A DNA stretch of 64,000 bases from Burkholderiaceae bacterium. Its GTDB lineage: Bacteria; Pseudomonadota; Gammaproteobacteria; Burkholderiales; Burkholderiaceae_C. Below, piece by piece: positions 57,590 to 64,000 of the stretch. The translations under genes and the position numbers were made by a program. The DNA is taken from assembly GCA_017992055.1 (NCBI GenBank), contig JAGOPK010000009.1, positions 124,001 to 188,000 on the forward strand, in the 5' to 3' direction. The notes under the pieces are model-generated. The model was not told where the DNA came from. It did not search any database and saw nothing but the letters and a program-made list of their open reading frames with translations. How positions within the stretch are numbered: the stretch's first letter is position 1; every line of letters begins with the position of its first letter.

Positions 57590-57892
57590 ATGATCGAGCA
57601 AGATAAGTTTGATGAATCCTGGTATCTGAGGCGGTATCCTGATGTCGCCAATGCGGTAGTTCTGGGTCAATTTGAAAGTGGATACCATCACTTTCATAAA
57701 TGTGGACGCAAAGAAGGCCGCGCCTTCAGGGAGCGACCGAATCAAACCGCCGATTATATGAGTATCGAAAACAAGCTATTCCGCGCAGAACTCTATGGGT
57801 TCTTGGCCTCGGACAACTTCAAGGCCATGAAAGAAAACCAAGACATTGCTGGATATCTCGAAGATGTTTTCCAGGGTGGGGGATCTAAGTGA
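57590..57892 (+). CDS. Stand-alone PDVA/EG module protein
   Basis: The 100-residue product starts with the module FDESWYLRRYPDVANAV, GQFESGYHHFHKCGRKEG (residues 7-45) and continues with a charged helical tail (LFRAELYGFLASDNFKAMKENQDIAGYLEDV). The same module occurs in the minus-strand gene to its left and, from general knowledge, at the ends of some rhamnan-type glycosyltransferases. Here it is a separate protein whose stop overlaps the next start (GTGA), so it is translated together with the glycosyltransferase and may be its partner domain. Codon use is less GC-biased than in the housekeeping genes. Confidence 0.75.
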   Translation: MIEQDKFDESWYLRRYPDVANAVVLGQFESGYHHFHKCGRKEGRAFRERPNQTADYMSIENKLFRAELYGFLASDNFKAMKENQDIAGYLEDVFQGGGSK

Positions 57893-60468
57893 CCACAAGA
57901 AAAAGTTCTTTCTGGGTTGTGAACTATAGTTCAGGCGGGCATTTTGATGAGATCATCGAGAATTTACTTGAATCGCTGAAAGGGATCTGCGATATAAAAA
58001 TATCGCCAAGCCCGAAGCACGAAGGCATTAATCTGGTCTTTGGCCTGAATGTCCTCATGATTGATGGCAAGTACCCGAATTTGCCCCCTAACTCAATAAT
58101 ATTCAACCTGGAGCAGTTGGGTGTTAATTATTTGTGGGATTCAACCCCTTATGTAGACTATCTGCTCGCATTTCCGGTTGTTGACTATTCAAGAAATAAT
58201 GTCGAATACCTGAGGTCGCTGGGAAAAGAAAACATCCATCTCCATCCGGTTCGCTGGGGTCCCGCATTTGATCTCAAGATACCAGCTGGCACGAAGGACG
58301 TCGATGTGCTATTGATCGGCGCACAGACAGCCCGCCGAAATAAGTTGCTGAATGAGCTGCGTGGCAAGGGGCTCATTGTTCGCCAAGCAACCGAGATCTG
58401 GGGGGCGGAACGAGCCAATGCGCTGGCTTCGGCAAAGGTCGCGCTGAATATTCGCGTGGGAGACGCTGGCTTACTAGAGTCGACCCGCCTTTGCACCATG
58501 ATCGCATCTCGGATGCCGGTTATCTCCGAATTGTCGGATGATCATGAAGAGAACGACTTCTTCTCGCAGTTCATTCCGCTGCTGCCGGTGGATCAACTTT
58601 GCGCCTTCGCCGCTGACTTTGTTCGCTCGCAACAATGGGCGAGCTTTTATACCGAGGACGCGCTAAAAAAATTCAAGCAAGCGGCTGGCTCGGATAGATC
58701 GTCGCGCCTGGTGAAATTCCTGCATGAATCACTTGCGGAATCAGAAAATCCTCCTGCCTTGGGATTGATTTCCTATCGAAAGAATTTGATATCGAAAGGC
58801 GAGAAGGGGGTCGCTGATTTGCTCTATGTCATTGACTATGCACTGCAAAGACATAGTCGATTTCATGAGGTCGAGGACTATGTCCTTGGGCAGAAGAACA
58901 TCCAAGCCATCGATTCTTTCTTGCTTATCGAATTGATTGGTAGATGCTGGCTGCCTGAAGGACTGAAAATAATGCTGGAATCGGAGCTTTCGGCACGATT
59001 CAGAAATCGAAACGAGGGGCGGTTGACGCTATTTCAGCGAAAATTGGCCGCGGATATATTCGCACGAAAGGGTGATGCTGTCTCTTGCTTGCGTGCCATT
59101 GGATCGGATAAGTATTCAATCCGGCTCGCGCGAAGCGTTGCTGCTTCAATAGCATTTGACGCGATATCCTTCGATGCGGCAGTCGATTTATCATTCGCGC
59201 AATCTGGCGAACAGGATGGGTACCTCTCTCACGTCTTGGCGGAAATATACTGGCGCTTTAACAATAATTCGCGTGCGCGAGGAATATATGTTTCCGAGCC
59301 CGCTCGTTGGGCCGCGCGCCATGATCTGGAACAGGCCGGTATCGTTGCTGATCGCTTAACTGACTACGGTGATTACGAGGCTGCGTTGACCTTCTACCAA
59401 ATCGCAGGCGTAGCGCCCAAGGAGAGGGCGATTGCTGGATCCGTCGACGATGGAAATGCCATGGCGCGGCGCCGAAAGATGGAGCGACACGAAGATGTCA
59501 GGCTGACTCTGGAGCGTTGTCGGTCATATTTCGGCAAGGTCATTGAAGTCAATGGTTCGGACATACATATTGGGCCGCGCTCGGGTGGTGATGAGAATTG
59601 CATCATCGACAGTGGACTTCGTGTATTTGATGGCGCCTTTTCCAGGCATTCCGTCAAGGCGGCGCCTGCCAAGACCGTTGCGATCATCGCTTGTTACAAC
59701 GAAATGGACATCATCGAGTCCGTCGTTCGATCTTTCATTTCGCAGGAGGTCGAGGTCTGTGTCATCGATAACTGGTCTCAGGATGGAACCTGGGAACTCC
59801 TGAATCTGATGCAAGGTTCGATGCCGACTTTGCGAATCGAGCGTTTTCCAGCGGAGGGGCCGTCTCCCACATACGACTGGACAGGTCTTCTGAGGAGAAA
59901 GGAAGAATTGGCCTTGGAGTTTCCAGGCTATTGGGTCTTGCACACAGATGCGGACGAAGTTCGGTTGGCGCCTTGGCCTGGGATGTCGCTTGCGCGTGCT
60001 TTGGGGGTGGTGGATCTCTACGGTTATAACGCTGTTGACTTCTTGATTCTAAATTTCAGGCCGGTGGATGAGGGTTATTATCCAGGCGCCAACCCGGAAA
60101 GCTATTTTGGTTATTTTGAGGTGGCTGACAGTCCGGATTTAAAATATCAAGTAAAGTGCTGGAAGCAGCGTAAGAATAGAGTCGATCTGGTCTCTCGTGG
60201 CGGGCATTTTGTGGCCTTCGAAGGCCGCTCTGTTTTTCCCTACAAATTCGTTTGTAAGCACTTTCCTTTGAGGTCACCTGCGCATGCCGTCAAGAAGATT
60301 GTTACGGATCGGCGGGGTCGCTTTTCGTCTGAAGAGCGTGCGCGGGGTTGGCACGCTCATTACGACGGCGTCGATCCAGGGAAATGTCTGTGGAACTGGA
60401 AGGCGCTCACGAAATTTTCGGATCTGCAGTCCCTGAACTTGGGTGATTTGTTGATTCACGGTTTGTGA
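57889..60468 (+). CDS. Double-domain glycosyltransferase
   Basis: The 859-residue product has three parts. The first (about residues 1-280) looks like a GT-B type C-terminal domain (VDVLLIGAQTARRNKLLNEL, then ASAKVALNIRVGDAGLLESTRL and MPVISELSDDHEE). A helical repeat-like middle follows (about 290-570). The third (about 595-859) is a GT-A family-2 like domain, with IIACYNEMDIIESVV, IDNWSQDGTWELL and a metal-binding D-x-D in HTDADE (685-690). The GTG start overlaps the stop of the module gene. It is likely to build a surface polysaccharide. Codon use and base composition differ from neighbours, pointing to acquisition by transfer. Confidence 0.82.
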   Translation: MTTRKSSFWVVNYSSGGHFDEIIENLLESLKGICDIKISPSPKHEGINLVFGLNVLMIDGKYPNLPPNSIIFNLEQLGVNYLWDSTPYVDYLLAFPVVDYSRNNVEYLRSLGKENIHLHPVRWGPAFDLKIPAGTKDVDVLLIGAQTARRNKLLNELRGKGLIVRQATEIWGAERANALASAKVALNIRVGDAGLLESTRLCTMIASRMPVISELSDDHEENDFFSQFIPLLPVDQLCAFAADFVRSQQWASFYTEDALKKFKQAAGSDRSSRLVKFLHESLAESENPPALGLISYRKNLISKGEKGVADLLYVIDYALQRHSRFHEVEDYVLGQKNIQAIDSFLLIELIGRCWLPEGLKIMLESELSARFRNRNEGRLTLFQRKLAADIFARKGDAVSCLRAIGSDKYSIRLARSVAASIAFDAISFDAAVDLSFAQSGEQDGYLSHVLAEIYWRFNNNSRARGIYVSEPARWAARHDLEQAGIVADRLTDYGDYEAALTFYQIAGVAPKERAIAGSVDDGNAMARRRKMERHEDVRLTLERCRSYFGKVIEVNGSDIHIGPRSGGDENCIIDSGLRVFDGAFSRHSVKAAPAKTVAIIACYNEMDIIESVVRSFISQEVEVCVIDNWSQDGTWELLNLMQGSMPTLRIERFPAEGPSPTYDWTGLLRRKEELALEFPGYWVLHTDADEVRLAPWPGMSLARALGVVDLYGYNAVDFLILNFRPVDEGYYPGANPESYFGYFEVADSPDLKYQVKCWKQRKNRVDLVSRGGHFVAFEGRSVFPYKFVCKHFPLRSPAHAVKKIVTDRRGRFSSEERARGWHAHYDGVDPGKCLWNWKALTKFSDLQSLNLGDLLIHGL

Positions 60469-61577
60469 TCGATATGCGGATATATCTCTTCGCCTCGCAT
60501 GTCCTGCTGGCAACCAACAAGGATTACGCAAGTCGCATCCGCGACGGAGTGGCGGAGGCCATTCAGAAGGCATTGCCTCTGCTTTCTTATCTTTCCAGCA
60601 AGGCCGATATTACAGTCGTGGCGGACTCGGAAGCCTCGGTTCCCGTGATGTTGTCGGAGTGCTGTGAAGTCCGTCTATTTGACGAAATATCTGACTTGTA
60701 CGATTTCACGGAAAGTCAGCCACCAGCATTGGCAATTTTTTGGAATGGTGGAGACTATTCCAGTCATGTCTACGAGACCTGGGTGCGGTCTTTTGGGGGG
60801 GAGAGTCTTTATCTGGAGTATGGATTTTATTCGCAGGGCGGGCACGTCCGTTTGGATGTGGGAGGGGTTCTCTCCGCGGCCGATCTTCCAGATAAGATGA
60901 TGTACGCGATGATTGATGATGGTGAGGTGGCGCAGTACCTCGCATCCGTGAGAGTGGCGGTCGATAAAGCCTCTTATCCGCCCGGCAAGAAGCCCTTGTT
61001 GGTTCTTCAGACCGATCATGACTCCAGTGTTGTTCTAGGTTCTGCGTTCCCTCGTTCGATTGATTTCGTTAGGTTCCTGAAGGAAAGCGCATTCAATTTT
61101 GAAGAGTGTGTCGTAAGATTTCATCCCAAGATGCCGAAGTCATCTGTTGATGAATTAATGATCGTTTTTGGTGACGGGGTGACGGTTGATTCCTCTGCCA
61201 ACCCGATGGAAAGCCTGCGCAGGCATGATTTGTTCATCGGTGTCAACTCCACACTGCTGTATGAAGCTGCGCTATTGGGTAAGCGAGTTGTCAATTTCGG
61301 CGCCATGTACGGGGGGCGCTTGTTAGGTGTTCCCGGACGTCAATTCTTGAGTCAGGACTTCGATTGGTCGCAGTGGCAGGCAGATGCGTTGCAGCGCGAT
61401 CGGTTTATTTATTTCTGCCACAGATACAGACAGTTCTCGATCGCCGATGGCTTGAATGAACTCAACAGGCGATACGTCGATGAAGCGCTGTTGTCCATTG
61501 AAGCTCGTTCTCGGAGGCGTCTGGCCCCATCCTTGATAGCCGGCCACGATGCACTGGTGAATCGTCCCGTATCCTGA
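60465..61577 (+). CDS. Capsule-type glycosyltransferase (KpsS/LipB-like)
   Basis: The 370-residue product ends a three-gene unit; its GTG overlaps the stop of the previous gene (GTGA). Features of the capsule polysaccharide family are FHPKMPKSS and the later RHDLFIGVNSTLLYEAALLGKRVVNFGAMYGG. These proteins (KpsS/KpsC, LipA/LipB) transfer Kdo or act in capsule export; this one could also be another GT-B transferase. An ATG at 60474 is an alternative start, but the two GTGA junctions in a row favour the GTG. Composition is AT-richer than the chromosome around it. Confidence 0.78.
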   Translation: MIDMRIYLFASHVLLATNKDYASRIRDGVAEAIQKALPLLSYLSSKADITVVADSEASVPVMLSECCEVRLFDEISDLYDFTESQPPALAIFWNGGDYSSHVYETWVRSFGGESLYLEYGFYSQGGHVRLDVGGVLSAADLPDKMMYAMIDDGEVAQYLASVRVAVDKASYPPGKKPLLVLQTDHDSSVVLGSAFPRSIDFVRFLKESAFNFEECVVRFHPKMPKSSVDELMIVFGDGVTVDSSANPMESLRRHDLFIGVNSTLLYEAALLGKRVVNFGAMYGGRLLGVPGRQFLSQDFDWSQWQADALQRDRFIYFCHRYRQFSIADGLNELNRRYVDEALLSIEARSRRRLAPSLIAGHDALVNRPVS

Positions 61578-61829
61578 ATGGTCAGTGCCAGTTGCCCAGT
61601 TGGGCACGACCGGCCCTCGAGTCGGCGGCTGAGGCGCTTGTTCAGGACGGGAGATGGCTGTTGCTGTTATCGCCAAAGTGACGACGGAGCGCTCGCTGAA
61701 CTGCTTTTATCACTGGCCCGTGGTCGAATTTTCGCTATTTCGGGCTCGCCGACAGGGGGCAATTGATTTCCTGAATGGCGGTGGTCGATGTGTTGGCGGT
61801 GCCCCGAGGCCGTGGCCGGTTTCATGCAG

Positions 61830-62079
61830 CACGTTGGCCGTCGAAGAGTGTCCGGCCAAGGTCATCGCCAAGTTGCGCTACATGGTCGAGCAGGACTTTG
61901 GCACGATGAAGCGGCGCTTCCATCTGACGCGATTGCGGTACTTCGGCGCGGCCAAGACGCAGCCCGGGATGGTCTCGGTCGCGCTTGGTCTGACCCTGAG
62001 CAAGGCCATGCGCAGGCTGCAAAGCGCATGGACCCCACCTGCGCTGGCGGGAGCGCATTTTGCAGGGCCGACTGGGTAG
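61830..62079 (+). pseudogene. 3' remnant of an IS5-family transposase
   Basis: The last about 70 codons of a transposase can be read: KVIAKLRYMVEQDFGTMKRR, LTRLRYFGAAKTQPGMV, then LGLTLSKAMRRLQ. The VEQ-F-G-T-x-K-R-R segment is the conserved C-terminal part of IS5-type DDE enzymes and carries the last catalytic glutamate. The rest of the transposase is missing, and upstream sequence (61578-61830) shows no recognisable start or terminal repeat. The remnant marks the right edge of the AT-richer glycan block. Confidence 0.75.
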
Positions 62080-62106
62080 CGCCTGCCCGCTGGCAGGCAA
62101 CCATGC

Positions 62107-63165
62107 TCAGGCCTTGAAATCCGCCGGGGTGACCTTCTTGAGGTACTGCTTGCACCACTCCGGGCCGTACTGGTTCTGCATGTAGAGGTTGCGGTAGTTC
62201 ACCCAGCAGGTGGCCATCCACAGCGAGCGGCTTTCCATCGCCACGTTCTTCATCTGACGAAGCAGGTTGAGGTGCACGTTCAGGTCAGCCTCTTTGGCGG
62301 GCAGGGCAAACTTGTGCGCCTTGAAGTCCTTGCCCTCGGTGGCCAGGAACACGCCCAGCAGCCGCTCGACGATGAACGGCAGGTACGAGGCTCCGGCATG
62401 CACGCCCAGGCGGTCGGCAGCCGACGAGAAGATCATCGCCTTGGCGGTTCGGGACATGCCTGCTTCGGCCTTGGCGACGGCACGTTCCACAAACGCCAGA
62501 TAGGCCTTCCAGAAGGCCGGCGTGGCCACGAAGTAGTTGGCCGCTGCAAACAGCTTGTTGGCCGTGAAGGCCGTCAGCAGGCCGGTGTCCAGCCCGGCCG
62601 CCTCAAAGAACTCCTGGCTCAGCAGCAGGAAGTTCGGGTGCGCGGTTTCGCCATGCAGCCACAGGTTGTGGTACTGGGCTTCGAGTTCCGGGAACGGATT
62701 GCAGAAATAGATGTCCTGGCCGGGATGGGCGGCGATGACGGCTTTCAGCTCGCGGCCGCTCATGCCGGTCTTGTCCTGGAACTTCCAGGACAAGGCGCCC
62801 CAGAGTGCGGCGTCCGCCACCAGCGACGAGGCCGCCAGCTTGCGGAACACCTGGAACTCCAGCAACGGGCTGTGCTCGCCTTGGTTGTTGTAGGGCTCGA
62901 AGTCGGGGTCGAGCAGTCGCCGCTGCTCCGGCCGGTAGTAGATCTGGAAGATGCGCAGCCGCGTGGCTGGCGCTGTCGTCGGCGCTGTTGCCGGCGCGGG
63001 CATGGCCGCTGGCGGGATGGGCGCCGCCGCTTTGGCCGCCGGCTTGCGGCTGACGGCTTTTTTTGCGGGGACCTGCTTTGCGGCAACCTGTTTGGCGGCG
63101 GGCTTGCGCGCGGCCGGTTGGGCTGCGCTGGCCGTCTTCGTGACCGTCTTCTTGGAGGTGCTCAT
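62107..63165 (-). CDS. Histone-H1-like tail fused to an uncharacterised domain
   Basis: The 352-residue product begins with a Lys/Ala/Pro-rich segment (about residues 2-65, including KKTVTKTASAAQPAARK and AKKAVSRKPAAKAAA) like the tails of bacterial H1-like and AlgP-type proteins. The remainder is a globular domain: LRIFQIYYRPEQRRLLDPDF, ALWGALSWKFQDKTGMSG, DIYFCNPFPELEAQYHNLWL and FVERLLGVFLATEGKD-like IVERLLGVFLATEGKD. I recall similar sequences only as proteins of unknown function near polysaccharide genes. No signal peptide. High GC, minus strand, downstream of a possible glycosyltransferase. Confidence 0.75.
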   Translation of the reverse strand: MSTSKKTVTKTASAAQPAARKPAAKQVAAKQVPAKKAVSRKPAAKAAAPIPPAAMPAPATAPTTAPATRLRIFQIYYRPEQRRLLDPDFEPYNNQGEHSPLLEFQVFRKLAASSLVADAALWGALSWKFQDKTGMSGRELKAVIAAHPGQDIYFCNPFPELEAQYHNLWLHGETAHPNFLLLSQEFFEAAGLDTGLLTAFTANKLFAAANYFVATPAFWKAYLAFVERAVAKAEAGMSRTAKAMIFSSAADRLGVHAGASYLPFIVERLLGVFLATEGKDFKAHKFALPAKEADLNVHLNLLRQMKNVAMESRSLWMATCWVNYRNLYMQNQYGPEWCKQYLKKVTPADFKA

Positions 63166-63193
63166 CGGGAGGAGGGTGACTTCGGGGGCAGAT

Positions 63194-63838
63194 TCAGGCA
63201 ACGAGTTTCAGCAGTTCGGCCGAGCGCACACGGCCATCCATGCCGGTGGCCAAACGGGAATGATAGAGGGCGCGGTCCCCGGCATTCACCGGTGCATGGT
63301 CCTTGTTCCAATCGACCTCCACCAGCACGCTGCGCGCATCGTGACAGTGGCCCGCGCAGGCCAAGGCCAGCAGCGACAGCTCGACATCGGCAAAGTGCTG
63401 CTGGTAGGCGGCATGAAAGAACTCGCCCTGGGGATAGTTGCGCACCGCCCAGTCGCGGCGCGCCAGGCCAAAGCTGGCGATCACGCCATGCCATTTGCCA
63501 TCGTTGAAGGCGAACAAATGCTTGCCGGGCGCCTGCAGTGCCGCCAGGGCCAGGGCCAGCCATTGGCGGCCGGCGAAGGCGTCCTGGGCCACATAGCCGA
63601 AGCAGCGGCCCTGCGTGGCCTGGAACACGCGGTTGGTGATGCGCACAAAGCCCCAGCCGTCGAGGTCTTCCACGATCAGCACGGTCAATGCGGCGCCGGC
63701 ACGCTCGATCATCAGCGTGGCGGCGCGACGTGCCATCGGCAGGTCGGTGCAGGGCATGACGAACAGCACCTCCGCGCGCAGCCCCGGCCAGGTGCCGAGC
63801 TGGCGCGTGGACAGGGTCAGCAGGCTCGCGTTGCTCAC
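63194..63838 (-). CDS. GT-A-like glycan protein (possible glycosyltransferase)
   Basis: The 214-residue product begins with GTG at 63838. VLFVMPCTDLPMARRAATLMIERAGAALTVLIVEDL (split here) and the later FAFNDGKW, FGLARRDWAVRNYPQGEFFHAAYQQHFADVELS regions resemble small family-2 type glycosyltransferase domains, where an aspartate-rich loop and a Y/F-rich region carry the acceptor. I do not see a classical D-x-D. It lies three bases after the end of the next gene upstream and 28 bases before the H1-tail gene, so the three form one unit. Confidence 0.55.
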   Translation of the reverse strand: MSNASLLTLSTRQLGTWPGLRAEVLFVMPCTDLPMARRAATLMIERAGAALTVLIVEDLDGWGFVRITNRVFQATQGRCFGYVAQDAFAGRQWLALALAALQAPGKHLFAFNDGKWHGVIASFGLARRDWAVRNYPQGEFFHAAYQQHFADVELSLLALACAGHCHDARSVLVEVDWNKDHAPVNAGDRALYHSRLATGMDGRVRSAELLKLVA

Positions 63839-63841
63839 GCG

Positions 63842-64000
63842 TTAGTCGGGCTGGCCGCCGCGCAGCCAGCCGGCGAGCGACTCGGCCAGGGCCAAGTGGT
63901 TGCGGCGCGGGCAATCGGCCGGCACCAGGCTCTGGCGCGCGGCGCCCGGGCCTGCTCTGAGTGCTGGCGCTGCGCCGCCGGCCGGGCGCAGGTACTGGTT
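63842..64000 (-). CDS. C-terminal part of a gene cut by the window edge
   Basis: Reading the minus strand from the window end gives 52 codons and a TAA at 63842-63844. The visible end contains NQYLRPAGGAAPALRAG, RQSLVPADCPRRNHLALAES and a last LAGWLRGGQPD. No family is recognisable. It lies three bases before the GTG of the next gene and belongs to the same unit. Confidence 0.6.
   Translation of the reverse strand, partial: NQYLRPAGGAAPALRAGPGAARQSLVPADCPRRNHLALAESLAGWLRGGQPD

Noticed and set aside
61578-61830. A possible complete insertion sequence next to the glycan island
   Set aside because: Only the last part of the transposase can be read; no terminal inverted repeats or direct repeats were found by eye.

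Overview
The window looks like a chromosomal segment of a high-GC betaproteobacterium of the order Burkholderiales, probably near the Rubrivivax/Leptothrix/Ideonella/Aquincola group. The reasons are the rpsR-rplI-dnaB order, the grpE-dnaK-dnaJ and dnaG-rpoD blocks, an RpoD with a long Lys/Ala-rich N-terminus, a large set of solute-binding proteins with few transporters, and very high GC except around 57-62 kb. Placement below order is inference from protein style only. I saw no rRNA, tRNA, CRISPR array or complete insertion sequence.

Layout. 0-2.5 kb: end of a probable priB, then rpsR, rplI, a strong hairpin terminator and dnaB. 2.5-3.7 kb: a radical SAM protein (PA0069 type) with a textbook LexA box directly in front of its start. 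3.7-7.3 kb (minus strand): LysR regulator, periplasmic binding protein, nucleoside/base deaminase and a 2-oxoglutarate/IPNS-type oxygenase, probably one catabolic or salvage operon. 7.3-11.8 kb (minus): heat-shock block dnaJ, dnaK, grpE, hslR, with a good sigma-32 promoter before grpE. 11.8-17.2 kb: a TctD/TctE-type two-component system divergent from tctCBA (tripartite tricarboxylate transporter). 17.2-19.7 kb (minus): ferrochelatase, a lone receiver protein and an adenylate cyclase-FHA protein. 19.8-24.4 kb (minus): rpoD and dnaG. 24.4-30.3 kb (minus): a MASE1-PAS-PAS-GGDEF-EAL protein, an H-NS-family protein, yggX, argA and an XRE-cupin regulator. 30.3-32.5 kb: kbl and an SDR-type threonine dehydrogenase, divergent from that regulator across an operator-like inverted repeat.

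32.5-43.7 kb is mixed housekeeping and accessory DNA: an alpha/beta hydrolase with metY, a CBS-pair protein, a chemoreceptor, aroC, an MFS carrier, an SDR with another hydrolase, a TIR-receiver fusion and a large ProQ protein. 43.8-54.6 kb (minus) is a phenylacetate degradation cluster read as paaI, paaK, paaA, B, C, D, E, a TetR regulator (PaaR-like), a PaaJ/PcaF thiolase, a branched-chain-type binding protein and paaZ. It makes phenylacetyl-CoA (PaaK), epoxidises it (PaaABC(D)E), opens the ring (PaaZ) and thiolyses the chain (PaaJ); PaaG, PaaF and PaaH are not in the window. A perfect 14-bp palindrome upstream of paaI is the likely PaaR operator. Then follow two overlapping SMR transporters and a Tat-type lipoprotein.

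56.2-64 kb is the least ordinary part. A visibly AT-richer block (about 57.5-61.6 kb) holds three translationally coupled genes for surface-glycan synthesis: a 100-residue stand-alone module, an 859-residue double glycosyltransferase and a capsule-type glycosyltransferase. It is bordered on one side by a gene carrying the same short module on the opposite strand, and on the other by the 3' stub of an IS5-type transposase. High-GC genes that also look glycan-related follow to the window end, where the last one is cut. The most interesting candidates for new biology are the TIR-receiver fusion, this glycan island with its shared module, the LexA-controlled radical SAM gene, and the cyclase-FHA/receiver pair.
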